From: Lineus longissimus
Lineage: Eukaryota > Nemertea > Pilidiophora > Heteronemertea > Lineidae
NCBI RefSeq assembly: GCF_910592395.1
Contig: NC_088319.1
Coordinates: forward strand, 7,626,001 to 7,690,000
Length of the DNA stretch: 64,000 nt
Reading direction: 5' to 3'
Shown here: positions 12,123 to 24,070 of the stretch, in pieces
Layout: each line of letters opens with the position of its first letter
Numbering within the stretch: the stretch's first letter is position 1
Notes under the pieces: generated by a model
What the model was told of the DNA's origin: nothing
Databases searched by the model: none
What the model saw: only the letters and a program-made list of their open reading frames with translations
Made by a program: the position numbers and the translations under genes

Positions 12123-12335
12123 CTGACAACAAACTGCTGTAATCTTATATATTTTCTACCTCAGAGTAAACCTTTCTTTTAAATACCATGACTGCTGACA
12201 ACAAACTGCTGTAATCTTATATATTTTCTACCTCAGAGTAAACCTTTGATTTAAATCCCATGACTGCTGACAACAAACTGCTGTAATTTTATATATTTCC
12301 TACCCCGGAATAAACCTACATTTTAAATACATACA
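12123..12335. repeat. 72-bp tandem repeat, three units
   Basis: Units starting CTGACAACAAACTGCTG lie at 12123, 12195 and 12267, each followed by TATATATTT, CCTAC or CTACC, and TAAACCT. They lie in the noncoding stretch between the coiled-coil ORF and the Rep-helicase. The remainder of 11984-12685 is noncoding with nothing else recognisable. Confidence 0.9.
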
Positions 12336-13996
12336 AATACCGCCATTCTTATGTTATTTGCCATTGAGTGACCAAGCATTCCAAGAATAAGATGACATCA
12401 TATTTTGGGTTACTTACCACCTCCAGCAATGTACTGTAAACCCAGAAATATTTGCGGCCATTTCATTTAAACTTTCTTGAAATTGCAACTTGGCCGTTAC
12501 TTAACAGTAATTTCAATTACATTTTCTTCTTTGCGACAGTATATTTTGGTGATTATCACTTCAGTAAACTTGAAAATAAAGGAACGCAAATATTTCTGAC
12601 TTCACAGTACTCCCCCCCCCTCCCAATTTTGTCTCAAACCCTAAACGCTTCAGTTTTCGGAATTACAGCCTGTACAATAAAGGTAGACATCATCATGCCA
12701 ACCCCAAAAGACGCCTGGATCATGAAAACACCCGGGACAAAAGGAGAACATCCAAGAGACTCCAACGGCAACAACAGCATGAAACGAACCAGGCACCCAA
12801 TGAGCCACAACCCGAACCCATTCCAGACCAAGCAGGCAATGAAAAACCCGAACCCATTCCACACCATGCAGCCAATGAACAACCTCATCCCATTCAACAA
12901 CTTCAACCAGAACCCATACCACCAAACCAAATGGGACCGCTTCAGCGATTCATTGCCAGACAATTCCCACCACAAGTAGACACTTTCACCATAGGTCCAA
13001 TGAACACTGTTTGCGACTTTTGCCATTCACCTTGTTTCTCCAAAGAAAACCGCAACTGTTGCCATAATGGGAAAGTTTCACTACCACCTTTGCCACCATA
13101 TCCACCAGAACTGCAAACACTATTTACGGCTAATAATGCAATGCAAAGAAATTTCCTTGCGAACATTCGCCAGTACAACAGTGCTATTTCTTTTGCATCC
13201 TTCGGTGGCCAAGTTGTTCCTCCTCCAGGACGAGGCCCATACACATTCAGACTCCATGGGCAACTCTATCTCCGAGCAGGCTGCTTACATCCTCCAGAAA
13301 ATACAGCTCCACTGTACAGCCAACTGTACATTATTGAGGCAAACCAGGCAGTACAAACTAGGCTCCAGCAACCGCCCAACCAAAATTGGCGTCAGGACAT
13401 CATGCATACCCTCACAACAATACTAAATACGATCAATCCGTATGCTGCAGCTTATCAACGAATGCAGGAAGTCGAACAACAACAGATGGAAATCGCTACA
13501 GAAAACAACACAACAGTGCCAACAGTAACTATGAACATTATGCGTGGACCCGACCAACGACAATACAACAATCCAACACATTCGGACGAAGTAGCAGCAA
13601 TATTTGTTTCCCCAGATGGAGCACCTCCAGCAACAAGAGATGTATTGGTCTACCCAAAAGGCCATGACCCGCAGACTATTTCATACTTATCAGGCAACAT
13701 TGATCCCATGGTTTACCCCATCCTCTTCCACACAGGAACATTAGGCTGGACATGTGGTCTAGAGCACACACCAGCAATGGCTACACAACGACGATGCAAA
13801 ATATCCTGCTTACAATTTTATGCACATCGTCTCGCAGTACGAGCCGGTTTCAGCCCAATCTTTTATGGTGGCAAACTCTTCCAACAATTCATTGTCGATG
13901 CATATGTCCGCACGGAGTCAACTCGACTAGGTTGGGTCAAACAAAACCAAAAACAATTAAGAGTAGAACTGTACCAAGGTCTCATGGATCACATTA

Positions 13997-14976
13997 GACC
14001 TAACAAAAAAAATCTTGTGTTTCCGGTAACCCGACCGACCCTAGCTTTTTGCTGCTGAAAACGCCGACCCTAGACAATTTTAAGCTCCTAGTCAAAACAA
14101 AATAATTGCTTGCACTCCCGACCCTAAACATTATTGACCGCAGCGCTGTCACAAATTATTTTATAATTTTTAGTCACTCCACTCCGTCAAAATCATTTTT
14201 GAGTACCCCGTTTTTCAAGCGTTTGTAAACCGCATGCTGCGTTACAGAGATAGCACTTTCTATGTCAAAAGGCCTAATTTCTGCGGCACGTGGCTGTCGC
14301 ATTAATCAGCAGAAAGCGAGCATCGTACACATTTAACATACAACCTCCCTCCCCTCCGCGGTAATGGTTCAGTCCTAAACACCCTCTTCATCATCGATAG
14401 TTGATTAGACTGGTGCCCGTCTATGTGGATATGCTGAAGCGAAGTCAGCAGCGCCACGCAGCGTAACGGCTGGGAACGAGTCTAATAGTTGATCGTAGAC
14501 TGGTCTATTATATGGGGAGGGCCGGTTGTCACCTGTCAAACGCTAGCACTTGACGGGAAGCATGGCAGCCGTTCTGATAGTAGTAGTGCACAAGTGTCAC
14601 TGTGCTGAGAATAAAAAGGAATTCTGCATGCTAAAGCATTGAAACCAATGGTGTTCACTTCTCCCTCAATACTATTAAGTGCATGTCACTGCAGTTTCTG
14701 ATTGAAACCAATGATGTCTCACTTCTCCCACAATACTATCAAGTGCATGTCACTGCAGTTTCTGATTGAAAACAATGATGTAATTCAGATGAAAACCTAC
14801 ATTTCTACATGTACATAGGGCCTACATGTACATGGAGTGGACACAGTCACAGGAATGAAACATGACGAAAACATGTAAAATTATGAGGTCCAAAATTATA
14901 AAATAAAAATGCCTACCTACCTACCCTAATTTTGGGAATGATGTTATAGGAAACACAAGATTTTTTTTGTTAGGCC
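13997..14976. mobile_element. 980-bp Harbinger-type MITE inside Helitron Rep gene
   Basis: The element starts GACCTAACAAAAAAAATCTT and ends with the inverse of GGCCTAACAAAAAAAATCTT. The inverted terminal match extends about 28 bases, through GTGTTTCC. TTA at 13994-13996 is repeated at 14977-14979. Removing the element and one TTA joins the Rep reading frame exactly (MDHI followed by NTQAAQ), so the boundaries are certain. No coding frame of its own was recognised. TTA duplication and GGCC termini indicate a Harbinger-type nonautonomous element. Confidence 0.92.
14638..14770. repeat. Two-unit tandem repeat inside the MITE
   Basis: A block starting TTGAAACCAATG and ending CACTGCAGTTTCTGA is repeated immediately (14638-14702 and 14703-14769) with small changes. 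A third partial unit starts at about 14766. Confidence 0.85.
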
Positions 14977-17900
14977 TTAATACTCAAGCAGCGCAGGAAA
15001 ACCGAACCCCAGGCAAAATAGTCATTCTGCCATCCTCATTCCAAGGCTCCCCGAGAGCCATGCAACAGAACTTCCAAGATGCCATGGCTATTGTCTCCAA
15101 ATTTGGACGACTTGATCTGTTCCTGACCTTCACGTGCAATCCGAAATGTCAAGATATCCTAGATGCTCTACCACCTAACCAACAACCACAGGACCGACCA
15201 GACATAGTCAGCCGTGTCTTTAAGCAACACTTGCAGGAGCTCCTCCATGACATTCGTGTCAAACATGTCCTTGGCATACCCGTGGCGTTCGTCTACGTTA
15301 TCGAATTTCAGAAACGCGGATTACCACACTCTCACCTCCTAATCATACTTGCAGAAGGAAGTAAACTAAAGGAACCATCAGATATTGACGCACACATATC
15401 CGCTGAAATACCTGACCCACACTCCCACCAACAACTCTTCAATATTATAAAAACAAGCATGGTTCATGGACCGTGTGGTGTGTTGAACAGGTCTTCTCCA
15501 TGTATGCTCGATGGATCATGTTCCAAGGACTACCCAAAGGCATTCAAAGACGAGACATCACTGGCAACAAATGGATATCCCCTCTACCGCCGACGAGACA
15601 ATGGTCGCACAATCGTCCTGGGAGAACACGAAGTAGACAACCGATGGATTGTACCCTATAATCCATACTTGACACAGAAGTATAATGCACACATCAACCT
15701 TAAAGCATGCACATCGATTAAATCGGTGAAGTACCTCTTCAAATACGTTTATAAGGAACATGACAGTGCAAACGTGCAAGTCACTCAGACTGATGAAATA
15801 ACACACGACGAAGTGCACACTTTCATTGAGGATTGACACCAGATACGTTAGTGCACCAGAGGCATTCTGGAGACTCTCTGAATTCAAACTCCATGAACAA
15901 TCACATTGTGTTTACCGCCTCGCCATTCACCTTCCACAACAGCAGCCAGTTTACTTTCACGAAGGTACCCATGAGGCAGCAGCCGAAGCAGCAGCCAATA
16001 GAGACACTATGCTAACAGGTTATTTCAACATCAATACAGTGCAGTAAACACCACACCTGTACACTGAATTTCCCCTACACTACGTTTGGGATCGAACCAA
16101 AAAGAAATGGACGCCACGAAAGCAAAGGGGAGATAAAATTCTTCCACGCGTGTACTCTGTTAGTCCAAAAGACTCAGAAAAGTACTGCCTGCGGATACTA
16201 CTACACCACATCCAAGGAGCCACAAGTTTTGAATACCTCAAAACAGTAGAAGGACAGACATTTGACACTTTCAAGGAGGCCTGCATACATCGCCAACTCC
16301 TCACAGATGACAGAGAATGGGACCACGCCATGACAGAATCATCACAATTTCAGATGCCAGCACAGCTCAGATCCCTTTTTGCCACAATCTGCATCTACTG
16401 CACACCACAGAATGCTCGCCAATTGTGGGACAACCATAAGCAAGCAATGATGGAAGACTACCTTGACCTCCACCATATGACACCCCAAGCGGCAGAGGAC
16501 AGCGCCCTGTTACACATTGACTCGATATTACAGCAAAATGGACAAGCATGTTCAGATTACAACCTCCCACAGCCGAATATTCAAAATGCAATCGGGGAAG
16601 CCCAGGGGAATTACACGTACAACATTGACGAAGAATGCCAAGAGGCTGAGAGACTATCACATATACTCAATGATGCGCAACGCCAATTCGTCGACAAAAT
16701 CCACGTGTTACAATACGCTCATCGCAACATTCCGTGCTCAACAACATGTAGTTGCACCATGCGCATGGACTGGAATTGCAGCTACACTCCTAAAAGGAGG
16801 ACGCACAGTTCATGATTTGTTCAAACTGCCAGTTCCAGTACTCAATACTAGTGTATGCAATGTCAAGCCAACATCCACTCATGCAAAATTCCTCCGCTCA
16901 GTTTCACTTTTCATAATAGACGAGGCATCAATGATACCAAGTAATGCTCTTACCGCGATTGACAAAATGCTACAAGACATCATGGGTGTAGATGTTCCAT
17001 TCGGCGGGAAGATTTTCATCCTCGGCGGTGACTTCCGACAGGTCCTCCCAGTTGTCCCCAGAAAACCACCAGCAGTGATAATCGAACATTGTCTGAAACG
17101 CTCGACCCTATGGCCACTGTTCACAATTTACTGGCTTACCGAAAACATGCGAGCAGAACAAGATCAACAAGAGTTTGCAACATGGGGAATAGACAACTTG
17201 ACAATGCTCATCCAGACATACCACATTCAATCCGAATACCAAAGGAATGTACAATCGTCAAAGACAACATAACAGATAACGTTTTCCAAAACCTGCAGGA
17301 TCCAAGGATTCTAACAAACACTGTCATCCTTACTCCCACAAATGACCACGCTCTTCGGATGAATGATACCATAACACGAAAACTACCTGGCACACCCAAA
17401 ACTTACGCAAGTGCAGACAGAGTCATCTGTAAAGACGAAGAGGAAGCACAACAGTACCCACTAGAATTCTTGAACTCTCTCACACCCACAGGCATGCCAC
17501 CCCATCGTCTCATCCTCAAACCTGGGGTCATTGTAATGCTCCTGCGCAACCTGGACATAAGAAGAGGATTATGCAACGGAACAAGACTAATTGTGCGGCA
17601 ACTTCACACACATGTTATTGATGCAGAAATCCTCACTGGCGCAAACAAGGGTGACTATGTACTGATCCCAAGAATCAAACTCGCTCCCTCGGATGTCAAC
17701 TTGCCCTTCATTCTCGAAAGAACTCAATTCCCACTCAAGGTCAGTTACTGCATGACAATAAACAAAGCGCAAGGACAGACCTTTGACAAGCTCGGTATCT
17801 TCCTTCCGCAGTCAGTTTTCATTCACGAACAACTATAGGTTGCTTTTTTCGAGGGCTAGACGTTTTCAGGACATTATTGTACAAATCAATACAACCACAA

Positions 17901-18043
17901 AACAAGGATACCTAGCCGAAGACGCCGTCACAAAGAATATAGTTTATCAACAAATACTGTGATCATTTCCGAGGTAAAAACACATATCACTGTTTTAATA
18001 TCTTGACAATGCCCAGGTGACAATGTAACTGTTTACAAACATT

Positions 18044-18068
18044 CCGCGCGGAGCGCGGGTTATGCTAG
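18044..18068 (+). other. Helitron H2 3' hairpin and CTAG end
   Basis: A perfect six-base stem CCGCGC-GGA-GCGCGG lies at 18044-18058, seven bases before CTAG at 18065-18068, which is followed by T. Known Helitrons end in a short hairpin followed by CTRR, with insertion before T. The hairpin is a transposition termination signal. Confidence 0.92.
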
Positions 18069-18585
18069 TTTAAAATTAATGTGGAGTTAGGCCGGTATCG
18101 TGGCCTACCCGTTGAGGACAGGAAGTGCCCTAATAAGAATTGTCAATCAGTAGAAACGGAAGAACACTTTCTATGTGACTGCCCAGCCTACTTGGCTGAG
18201 CGGGAACGTTATTTGGGTCCTGGGGTCCTGCCCCTACGGACTCACCAGTGGCGGCTTGGCAGGTCGGGTGGCCGCGTATTGTCGCAGTGCTCTGGCTATC
18301 CTGGCTCCCACTCCACTCTCACACTGGGAGTCCTCCCGGGGCTGCCGGTGCGTCCTCGGTGGCGACGCTTCGTGCAGACTCCCCACGTACTGGGTTGACT
18401 GGGTAGAGCGTCGCTGGTGGGGGCGCTGCGGCTCCCCGGACGGACCTACCAGACCGTTGTCATGGCCTGTAGGCCATCGTTTATAATACATAAGTTTTTG
18501 ATGTGACTTGTAGGCCTGTAAAGGCCGGCTGTATATATACATGCAGATGTCACTTTAATAAACAATAAATAAATAAATAATACAT
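18069..18585 (+). pseudogene. LINE ORF2 C-terminus and 3' tail
   Basis: After the Helitron end, a frame reads VELGRYRGLPVEDRKC followed by PNKNC, ETEEHFLCDCPAYL and ERERYLG (about 18078-18225). A C-x4-C...H-x3-C arrangement with HFLxxCPxY is the usual C-terminal cysteine motif of many non-LTR retrotransposon ORF2 proteins. A GC-rich 3' untranslated region follows and ends in AATAAATAAATAAATAA near 18560-18582, a typical LINE tail. The upstream reverse-transcriptase part is not adjacent and was probably displaced by the Helitron insertion or lost. The LINE clade cannot be told from this piece. Confidence 0.7.
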
Positions 18586-19439
18586 ACCAAAAACGAATTT
18601 GATCGGACGAACGGTTCTTCTCGAAATTGACAGAAACCAATTTCAAACACGCCGCCCTGGTGGCCATATTGCTAATGGGAACAAGCCCGTTTTCGAAAGC
18701 AACCTTCCTCTAGTCACCCCCAATGTACATACCAAAAATTGAATTGATCGTCAAAGCCGTTCTCCTAGAAATTGACGGAAACCAAGTAGAAGACGCCCGC
18801 CCGGACGGACGGCGCACGTGACGACAATACCCCTCTAGCCCATTCGGGCTGAGGGGTAAAAAGCAAGGAAAACACAGAGCATTGGGGGCTGATTGGTGAT
18901 CTCTCTTCTGATTGATTGAAAAAAATCCAAAAAATCGACGCGTCGTCTGCTCGCAACAAAGTTTCCCACAAAAATGACCACAGTAACCACAGTAAAAATT
19001 TCAAGATTTTAGCTATCATAATTTATGGGATATAGCCAAAAGTAGTCTTTCACATGAAGCGCCCCCTGGGGCCAAGTGTAGTTTAAAAATCGTCAAAACT
19101 GGCAAGAGGCACAATGGCACCATAAGGCCTTCAAACACCCAGAGATGAAATGGCTGGCATTTATGGTTACGGAGTTCGTCAAATCAAAAACCCAGGTATT
19201 ATGAAATGTCTCATGAGCAGTGTCCACAGTAAAAATTTAATGATTTTAACTGGCAGAATTCATGAGATATAGCCAAAAGATATGACAAGTTTGTCTTTTT
19301 CACCTTCCAATCATGGTCAAATTTTTGTGAAACTATCGGCAATGAGAAACAAGAGCATTGCAAGCGTGGCATATGCCCCCACCCGTGTGTTGGATCCAAT
19401 GATGGCTACCATGGCAGGTATGAAAATTGAATTATAACA
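18586..19439. repeat. Noncoding repeats, no gene
   Basis: A block with ACATACCAAAAA...TTGATCG...GAAATTGACAGAAACC is present twice (18590-18640 and 18727-18782). A strong hairpin CCCCTCTAGCCC-attc-GGGCTGAGGGG lies at 18830-18856 and is followed by TAAAAAG, resembling the 3' end of a hairpin-ending element. The words GTCAAATCAAAAACCC near 19175 recur near 57930 and 61950, so part of this belongs to a dispersed family. Confidence 0.6.
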
Positions 19440-19462
19440 ATGTGTTGTGACAGATGAAGTAT

Positions 19463-20420
19463 TTACAGAGAGGCATCAGAGGTTAATTCAATGCCAGGGG
19501 CCTTCCTACTTATAGGTGCAGAAGCAGAGCCTATGTTCTCTATCCACCACTGGATATCTGACCTGCAATTCTCAGGGAGTTTGACACCTGCATTAAAGTT
19601 CCCATGTGCCTCTTTTAGGCTCTTCATTTTGAAGTTATCACAATTTCTGTAATAGAGCAGGCCGTACTCCACCGCAGGAAAGCTGGCCACCATCAGACCT
19701 ACAAGTTCAGCCAGCTTCCTGATGCTAATCTTAGTGTTCTCAAGTACAAAAATTGCTACACCTTTGATCTTTTCCACTCTTTCATCAGTTAGGAACACAA
19801 GCATATGTACAGAGACAATTTTAAAACCAAGAAAAATCCGTCTTTGTGCTGGCCTCAAGAAAGACTTTACAGGGTGTGCTGCATAACCACAATCATCTGA
19901 CAGGTTAAATGTATCTATGACATTCGTTCTGAAACCCGACAGGTCACCTATCAAAATTGAATCATCAATGAAGGAGGAGTTTAAGTGCCCTTGCTTCCTA
20001 AGCTGAGCAAAGAACACTTTGGCAATTTTTGTGAATAATCAGGGCGCGGAGCTGAGACCATTTGGAAGTGCATTGAATTGGAAAATAGTCCCCTCCCAGA
20101 GGAATTTTAGATATTTTCTGTCACATTTCCTTACTGGGACTGAAAAGTATGCGTCCTTCCAATCAATGGTAGCCATGTAGCAATTTGGGAAAACAAGGTC
20201 CAAGGCATGCTGGAAAGTATCCATTTTGAAATGGTGGTATTCAATAAACATATTAAGTTCAGAAAGGTCAAGGATCATCCTGATGCCCCCATTTTTTTAT
20301 CCCTGGTGAAAATGTTGGAAATAAATTCCCCCTGCTCATGCACAGTCTTTTCTACAATGCCTTTTTGTTCCATTTTTTCAATTTGCTCGTTAATAAGAGC
20401 AGCCTTGGCCGCATAAAATT
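19463..20420 (-). pseudogene. DIRS-like reverse transcriptase and RNase H, broken
   Basis: The reverse transcriptase shows GFP-like N-terminal motifs (KMEQKGIVEKT and FISNIFTRDKK), motif A MATIDWKDAYFSVPV, motif B FNALPNGLSSAP and motif C SSFIDDSILIGD. A connection domain follows (LAELVGLMVASFPAVEYG), then WWIENI and the first RNase H aspartate in ELTSDASL, where the element is cut. A frameshift lies near 20285 and a TGA lies between motif B and motif C at about 20037. It therefore encodes no active enzyme. The Phe in place of Tyr in the catalytic (Y/F)xDD box is tolerated in this group. Confidence 0.85.
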
Positions 20421-20538
20421 TGTAAGGCCTGGGCACATTGGATTGCATTGGCATTATTTTAAACTCAAAGCTACACCCTGAATATGCTGCAAAATATTAC
20501 GATCTGTTGTCAATGTTTTCCAAACATCAACATGCTCT

Positions 20539-21745
20539 CTAAGCTCTCTCAACAGCTGTTTCAGCCTTACCCTGAGCTTGCTGCAAAAAACACTCAAACT
20601 CCTCCTCATTGACCTCATGCTTACTTACTTCCTTAGTCTTTACTTGGACTTGGGGAACTCTGGCTTTCCCTGAGCGTAGGGCTTCCCTTGATGCTGCCTC
20701 TGACGGAAGCTGTTTTGACTTTGGGGGCACGTCTGGCCGTATTGCCTGGGTGTGCCCCACCGCCATTCCCCCAACTGTTGACGGCCATGTTGTGCTCGGT
20801 TATAATTCTGTGCTCTGTATGTCCCAAGAGGGGGAACCGTGGTCCCTTGTGTGCCCCCTGACCAAAATCAGGGGGGGGGAGGAGGCCGTTGCGCTTTCTT
20901 CACCAGGGCTAACTTCTCGCCCTCAGCTGCCTCTTTCAAACTTTGTTGGAGGTCTTCCCCATAGAGCAAAGCAGATTCATCTTTCAATTTGCTGGCAATT
21001 TTGATCACCTTCGGTGGCAAATCCTTCTCAGTAATGACCGTCTTTGTGCACTAAGCTTTGTGCATAGCAGCACCTTGTAGGGCCAAGGCATCCATAGCCA
21101 ACCTAATCGCTTCACCGATTTCGGGCACCTTCACTTTTGGTTTGAGTTTTTTAAGTCTGTTCTTAGCCTTAGGAGTTCAGCCGTCCTAGCCACTGGAATT
21201 TCGCCCTTTGCAACCTTCAATCCAACACGAGCAATGTTCATGTCAGTAATACGCGACGCTGTTGGCAAGATATCCAAGATTTCCTGGTTGACCCTCGGGT
21301 TTACCATATTTGGACAATTTTCGGGTCGTAGGTACTCCTCATTGAGGGTTTTTGCCCGATCATCCGCAAGATGTTTGGCAAACATGTCATTGACCAACAC
21401 ATTAAGGCCCAACTTATCGTCAATTGGAGGGCCGACCTCCTAAACCGAGGCTGCAAATGCCTTTTTTAACTCATTTAACAGTTCGTCATCTGACTCCTCA
21501 GAGTCCTCAACTTCTTCGTCTGACGATTGGAGTTGTTTATTCAACTTGTTTTCCTGTTCTCCTTGGCAAACAACAACCTCCATGACCTTGGCCTCATCCT
21601 CAGCAGGGACGGCAGGCAGCCCTGCATCAACACTACCTGCCTCACAATCAGACTCGTCCAAAAGTCTGTCATCATCAGAAATTGCTACCTTCTCATTGGA
21701 TTTTCTGGCCGATCTAGTTTTCGAACCAGAAGAAGTAGACGGCAT
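20539..21745 (-). pseudogene. DIRS-like gag region, broken
   Basis: The frame starting at 21745 (MPSTSSGSKTRSARK) is Ser-rich and then strongly acidic (SSDEEVEDSEESDDELL). A stop at 21440 precedes a second segment (21412-21131) with KLGLNVLVNDMFAKHLADD, YLRPENCPNM and NQEILDILPTASR, the conserved core seen in DIRS-type gag proteins. A further piece at 20766-20539 is Lys/Gln/Glu-rich. The pieces are interrupted by stops. The gag call rests on position upstream of reverse transcriptase and on the KLG...N...IL pattern. Confidence 0.6.
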
Positions 21746-21760
21746 AGACGTAGAAGCCCC

Positions 21761-22499
21761 CTCTTTTTTGCCGAAGACTTGTCAGCGGATTTTCGGTCCG
21801 CTTTGCCAGCTTTATCTACCGTACATTTCTTCTGGTTTCTTTTGAGGGCGACGAGGAGTCTTTAAACACCGCCGCAGCCAGGTTAAACTCCCGACATACT
21901 GGGCGAAAAGTGGAAAGAATTGAGCAAAAACTTTGTTTATGACATTCCTATTTAGTCTATCCACGCTGTTTTACCGATTGCCCAGGCTACTGCGCAGGCT
22001 ACCAAGATGGCCGGCCCAGTCCCACGGACTCGCCAAAAACGCCAACAAGTTTCGCCCTGCCAGAAACAAGGACGATAACAAGGGTATATCGATCCGCCAC
22101 AGCCGATCCCCTATACAAAACTTATCACAAAAGATCGTTTCCAGCTTCACCGCCGTGGCCTTGACAAAGGAAACACCACAACAAGTAGATCAAAATTTTT
22201 CCCTTCTTCAGTAAATTTGATCTGGCGCCGAATTGCATAATTAATTGATCTGCACGCGCATCTCATGTAATATGGTAATGCAGTCAGCTGTATGGTAGAA
22301 TGGATGTTGGTTAATTTCAATAGTGAAACACTGATGCCTTTATGGAAAGAACAGTGCACTCTTACCAAGGGAAATATGGTGAATATTCTATAAGAATGAA
22401 ATCCACACAGCTTTCTTATAGAAGTTATAAGTCACTGCTGTATTAACAGTCTGAAATTTTCCTTGTTTGCAATTTGTGAATATTTGATCTATTTTTGTC
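21761..22499. other. No gene recognised
   Basis: The 5' flank of the DIRS-like element contains a short plus-strand frame starting ATGGCCGGC at 22010, preceded by a TGCGCAG word. It closes after 23 codons and I do not call it a gene. The rest is unique-looking AT-rich DNA. Confidence 0.5.
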
Positions 22500-22746
22500 A
22501 CTCCATCAGTGGTCGGACCACCTCATGGATAAACAGAGAACAAAAGGTCTTGGAAGAAGTCCAGTAAGTGTGTAGCAAACTGAGAAATTTTGATGAGGCA
22601 ACATTGAAATCTCCAAGTATCACCGTGGGAACACGAAGGTTAATCTGTGCAGTAATGTCTGAAATAGCACGAATTATCTTTCTTGTAGAGGTACAGTACC
22701 GGTACCGCACAGATTTCATGCTAATTTCTTGCAAATTTCGTAGCAT
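22500..22746 (-). pseudogene. LINE endonuclease fragment
   Basis: The minus-strand frame contains DITAQINLRVPTVILGDFNV followed by A, S and S. The VILGDFN signature is the core of the exonuclease-endonuclease-phosphatase domain of non-LTR retrotransposons. Nothing of the reverse transcriptase is adjacent. It is a small relic. Confidence 0.6.
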
Positions 22747-22904
22747 ATTCTTGAACTATCCGTGTGCGAAATACCATTCATTTCGTAGGCGAATAATTTC
22801 TGAACAATCCTATATAGTGCAAATATTCTTGTGCGAAAAAGCACCACAAATTTTAGGAATCTTACTATATGAAAAAATTCGTCTGCGAATTTTCTGTTAG
22901 CAAG

Positions 22905-24070
22905 TTCAGGCCTCTCAATAACAAAGAATACACGACAGATAACACTGTGTGCGCCCAAATTAAGGCAAGACGCCAATAATAGTGTGTTGAAAATATATTC
23001 TTTTTTCATATATAACCAATAAAGCGTGTAAACTTGTTATATTTTATTCGCATATCCCTTTTTTTTTGGGACGAATCACCAGATCATTGCCAGGAAATTT
23101 CTAACAATGCCTCATCGACAACTACTCTTTGACATATTCACAAAGACATCAGCTATACGCAGTTAAATGAAAAGCTGAGGGACAACCGGCAGAAGCTGCA
23201 CATACCATAGAGGATCTTTTTGGCACAAAGCGTGAGTTTTTTCACTTTGAAGAGCATTGACGCTTGTGAACTAGAATTTGACCTGACTTTATTGACGGTT
23301 ACGCGAATTGATCGGATGAGAGGTGCTATGTCATCGACCAGCTGATTCTGTTTGTAAACATTACACCAATCGTGACACTGATGTCGTTCCTTATAACGAC
23401 TCCAGAACTAGTAAGTTACCACCATCTTGAAAAGCAGTACCGTGGATGTAGTTCAGGAAAGCATCTTTCTTATTGCTGAGAGTCTATCGCATCACCACAA
23501 AGCCCGCGAAAATGATTGCTGCCCTATGCTGCGTAGGTAGTTCTCAATACAATCATCTTAAAACCCACCAGTAAGTGTCAAATTTAATTTATAAAGATCA
23601 TATTTTGTTATTTGTTAATAAAATATAATGTTTTATGAGAGAAAGTGGCACTAATTCGGCCTCAATAAGATTTACAGTCTGAACTGGCCACACAGTTAAT
23701 GACATAGGATTGTCTAAACCCTGAATCTCAGGAGGCTGGCATCCAAGATGGCGGCAATTGATCAAATCCAGTGTCTGAAATTTTTTATTTCGGCACTGGG
23801 GCAAGTTTGACATTACACCACATGCACAGTGTAAATTGGGTCATCATAAATTATGCAAAGCAGCATGTTACCATGAAATCCGCATAAGAATATTGCTTTA
23901 TAAGGAAATGTTTGAGGTTTCCGGCAGCAACAATCGGGTTGCTGAAGAAGAACAGACTTCTAGGAACAAAGTGGTGGTCGTCTTTTTGACATCAATGTTG
24001 CGAATACAGAGTAATTTGATGGAGTTTACGGCCAATTATGGCAGTCTAAAGGAAATGCAGGAAAGTTTCG
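22905..24070. repeat. Dispersed repeat copy A, left part
   Basis: Blocks starting CTCTCAATA and running through CAATAATAG, AACTTGTTAT and CATTGCCAGGAAATTTCTAA to TTATAAGGAAATGTT are shared in the same order with 38790-39525. The right-hand continuation of that second copy (39530-39955) matches 31737-32150, on the other side of the DDE-USP transposon. The last 158 bases before 24071 have no counterpart in copy B. No gene is recognised. Confidence 0.75.

Larger units (their letters stand above)
12686..17962 (+). pseudogene. Helitron Rep-helicase, decayed (H2)
   Basis: This is the rolling-circle transposase of H2. Its N-terminal part has an Arg-rich start, a Pro/Gln/Glu-rich segment (12770-12930) and a Cys cluster CDFCHSPC...CCHNGKVSLP (13011-13085) typical of Helitron N-termini. 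The Rep domain resumes after the MITE at 14980. It has the HUH motif KRGLPHSHLLIIL (about 15312-15350) and the two-tyrosine motif KYLFKYVYKEHD (15729-15764). The helicase part lacks Walker A: the frame passes from VDKIH (about 16690-16705) straight to a segment starting YNTLIATF, so the GxGGTGKT loop is deleted. Walker B LFIIDEASMI (16906-16935) and LGGDFRQVLPVV (about 17021-17056) remain. Frameshifts occur near 15830, 16040, 16705 and 17180. The C-terminal LYVALS-like motif is hit by a stop at 17836 and an extra T. Confidence 0.9.
11290..18068 (+). mobile_element. Helitron H2 (5' end not resolved)
   Basis: This is a second rolling-circle transposon on the plus strand, containing a coiled-coil ORF, a Rep-helicase gene and a classic 3' end. 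The 3' boundary is CTAG at 18065-18068 followed by T. The 5' TC terminus could not be identified; the start given is that of the first associated ORF. The neighbouring minus-strand DDE-USP relic ends only about 320 bp upstream, so it may be inside or outside the element. Inside it, a Harbinger MITE occupies 13997-14976. Confidence 0.75.
19440..21760 (-). mobile_element. DIRS-like retrotransposon, truncated
   Basis: Reading on the minus strand, a gag-like region (21745-20539) precedes reverse transcriptase (20420-19800) and the start of RNase H (to 19463). Similarity stops at about 19440, so the tyrosine recombinase that DIRS elements carry downstream is missing. The reverse-transcriptase style (IDWKDAYFSVPV, FNALPNGLSSAP and FIDDSI) fits DIRS-type elements better than Ty3 or LINEs. 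No terminal repeats were recognised. Confidence 0.75.

Noticed and set aside
20609-21004. Plus-strand 131-codon frame
   Set aside because: It overlaps the DIRS-like gag on the other strand and has no motif.
22010-22080. Start of a host gene at ATGGCCGGC
   Set aside because: The frame closes after 23 codons and no splice donor or conserved motif was seen.
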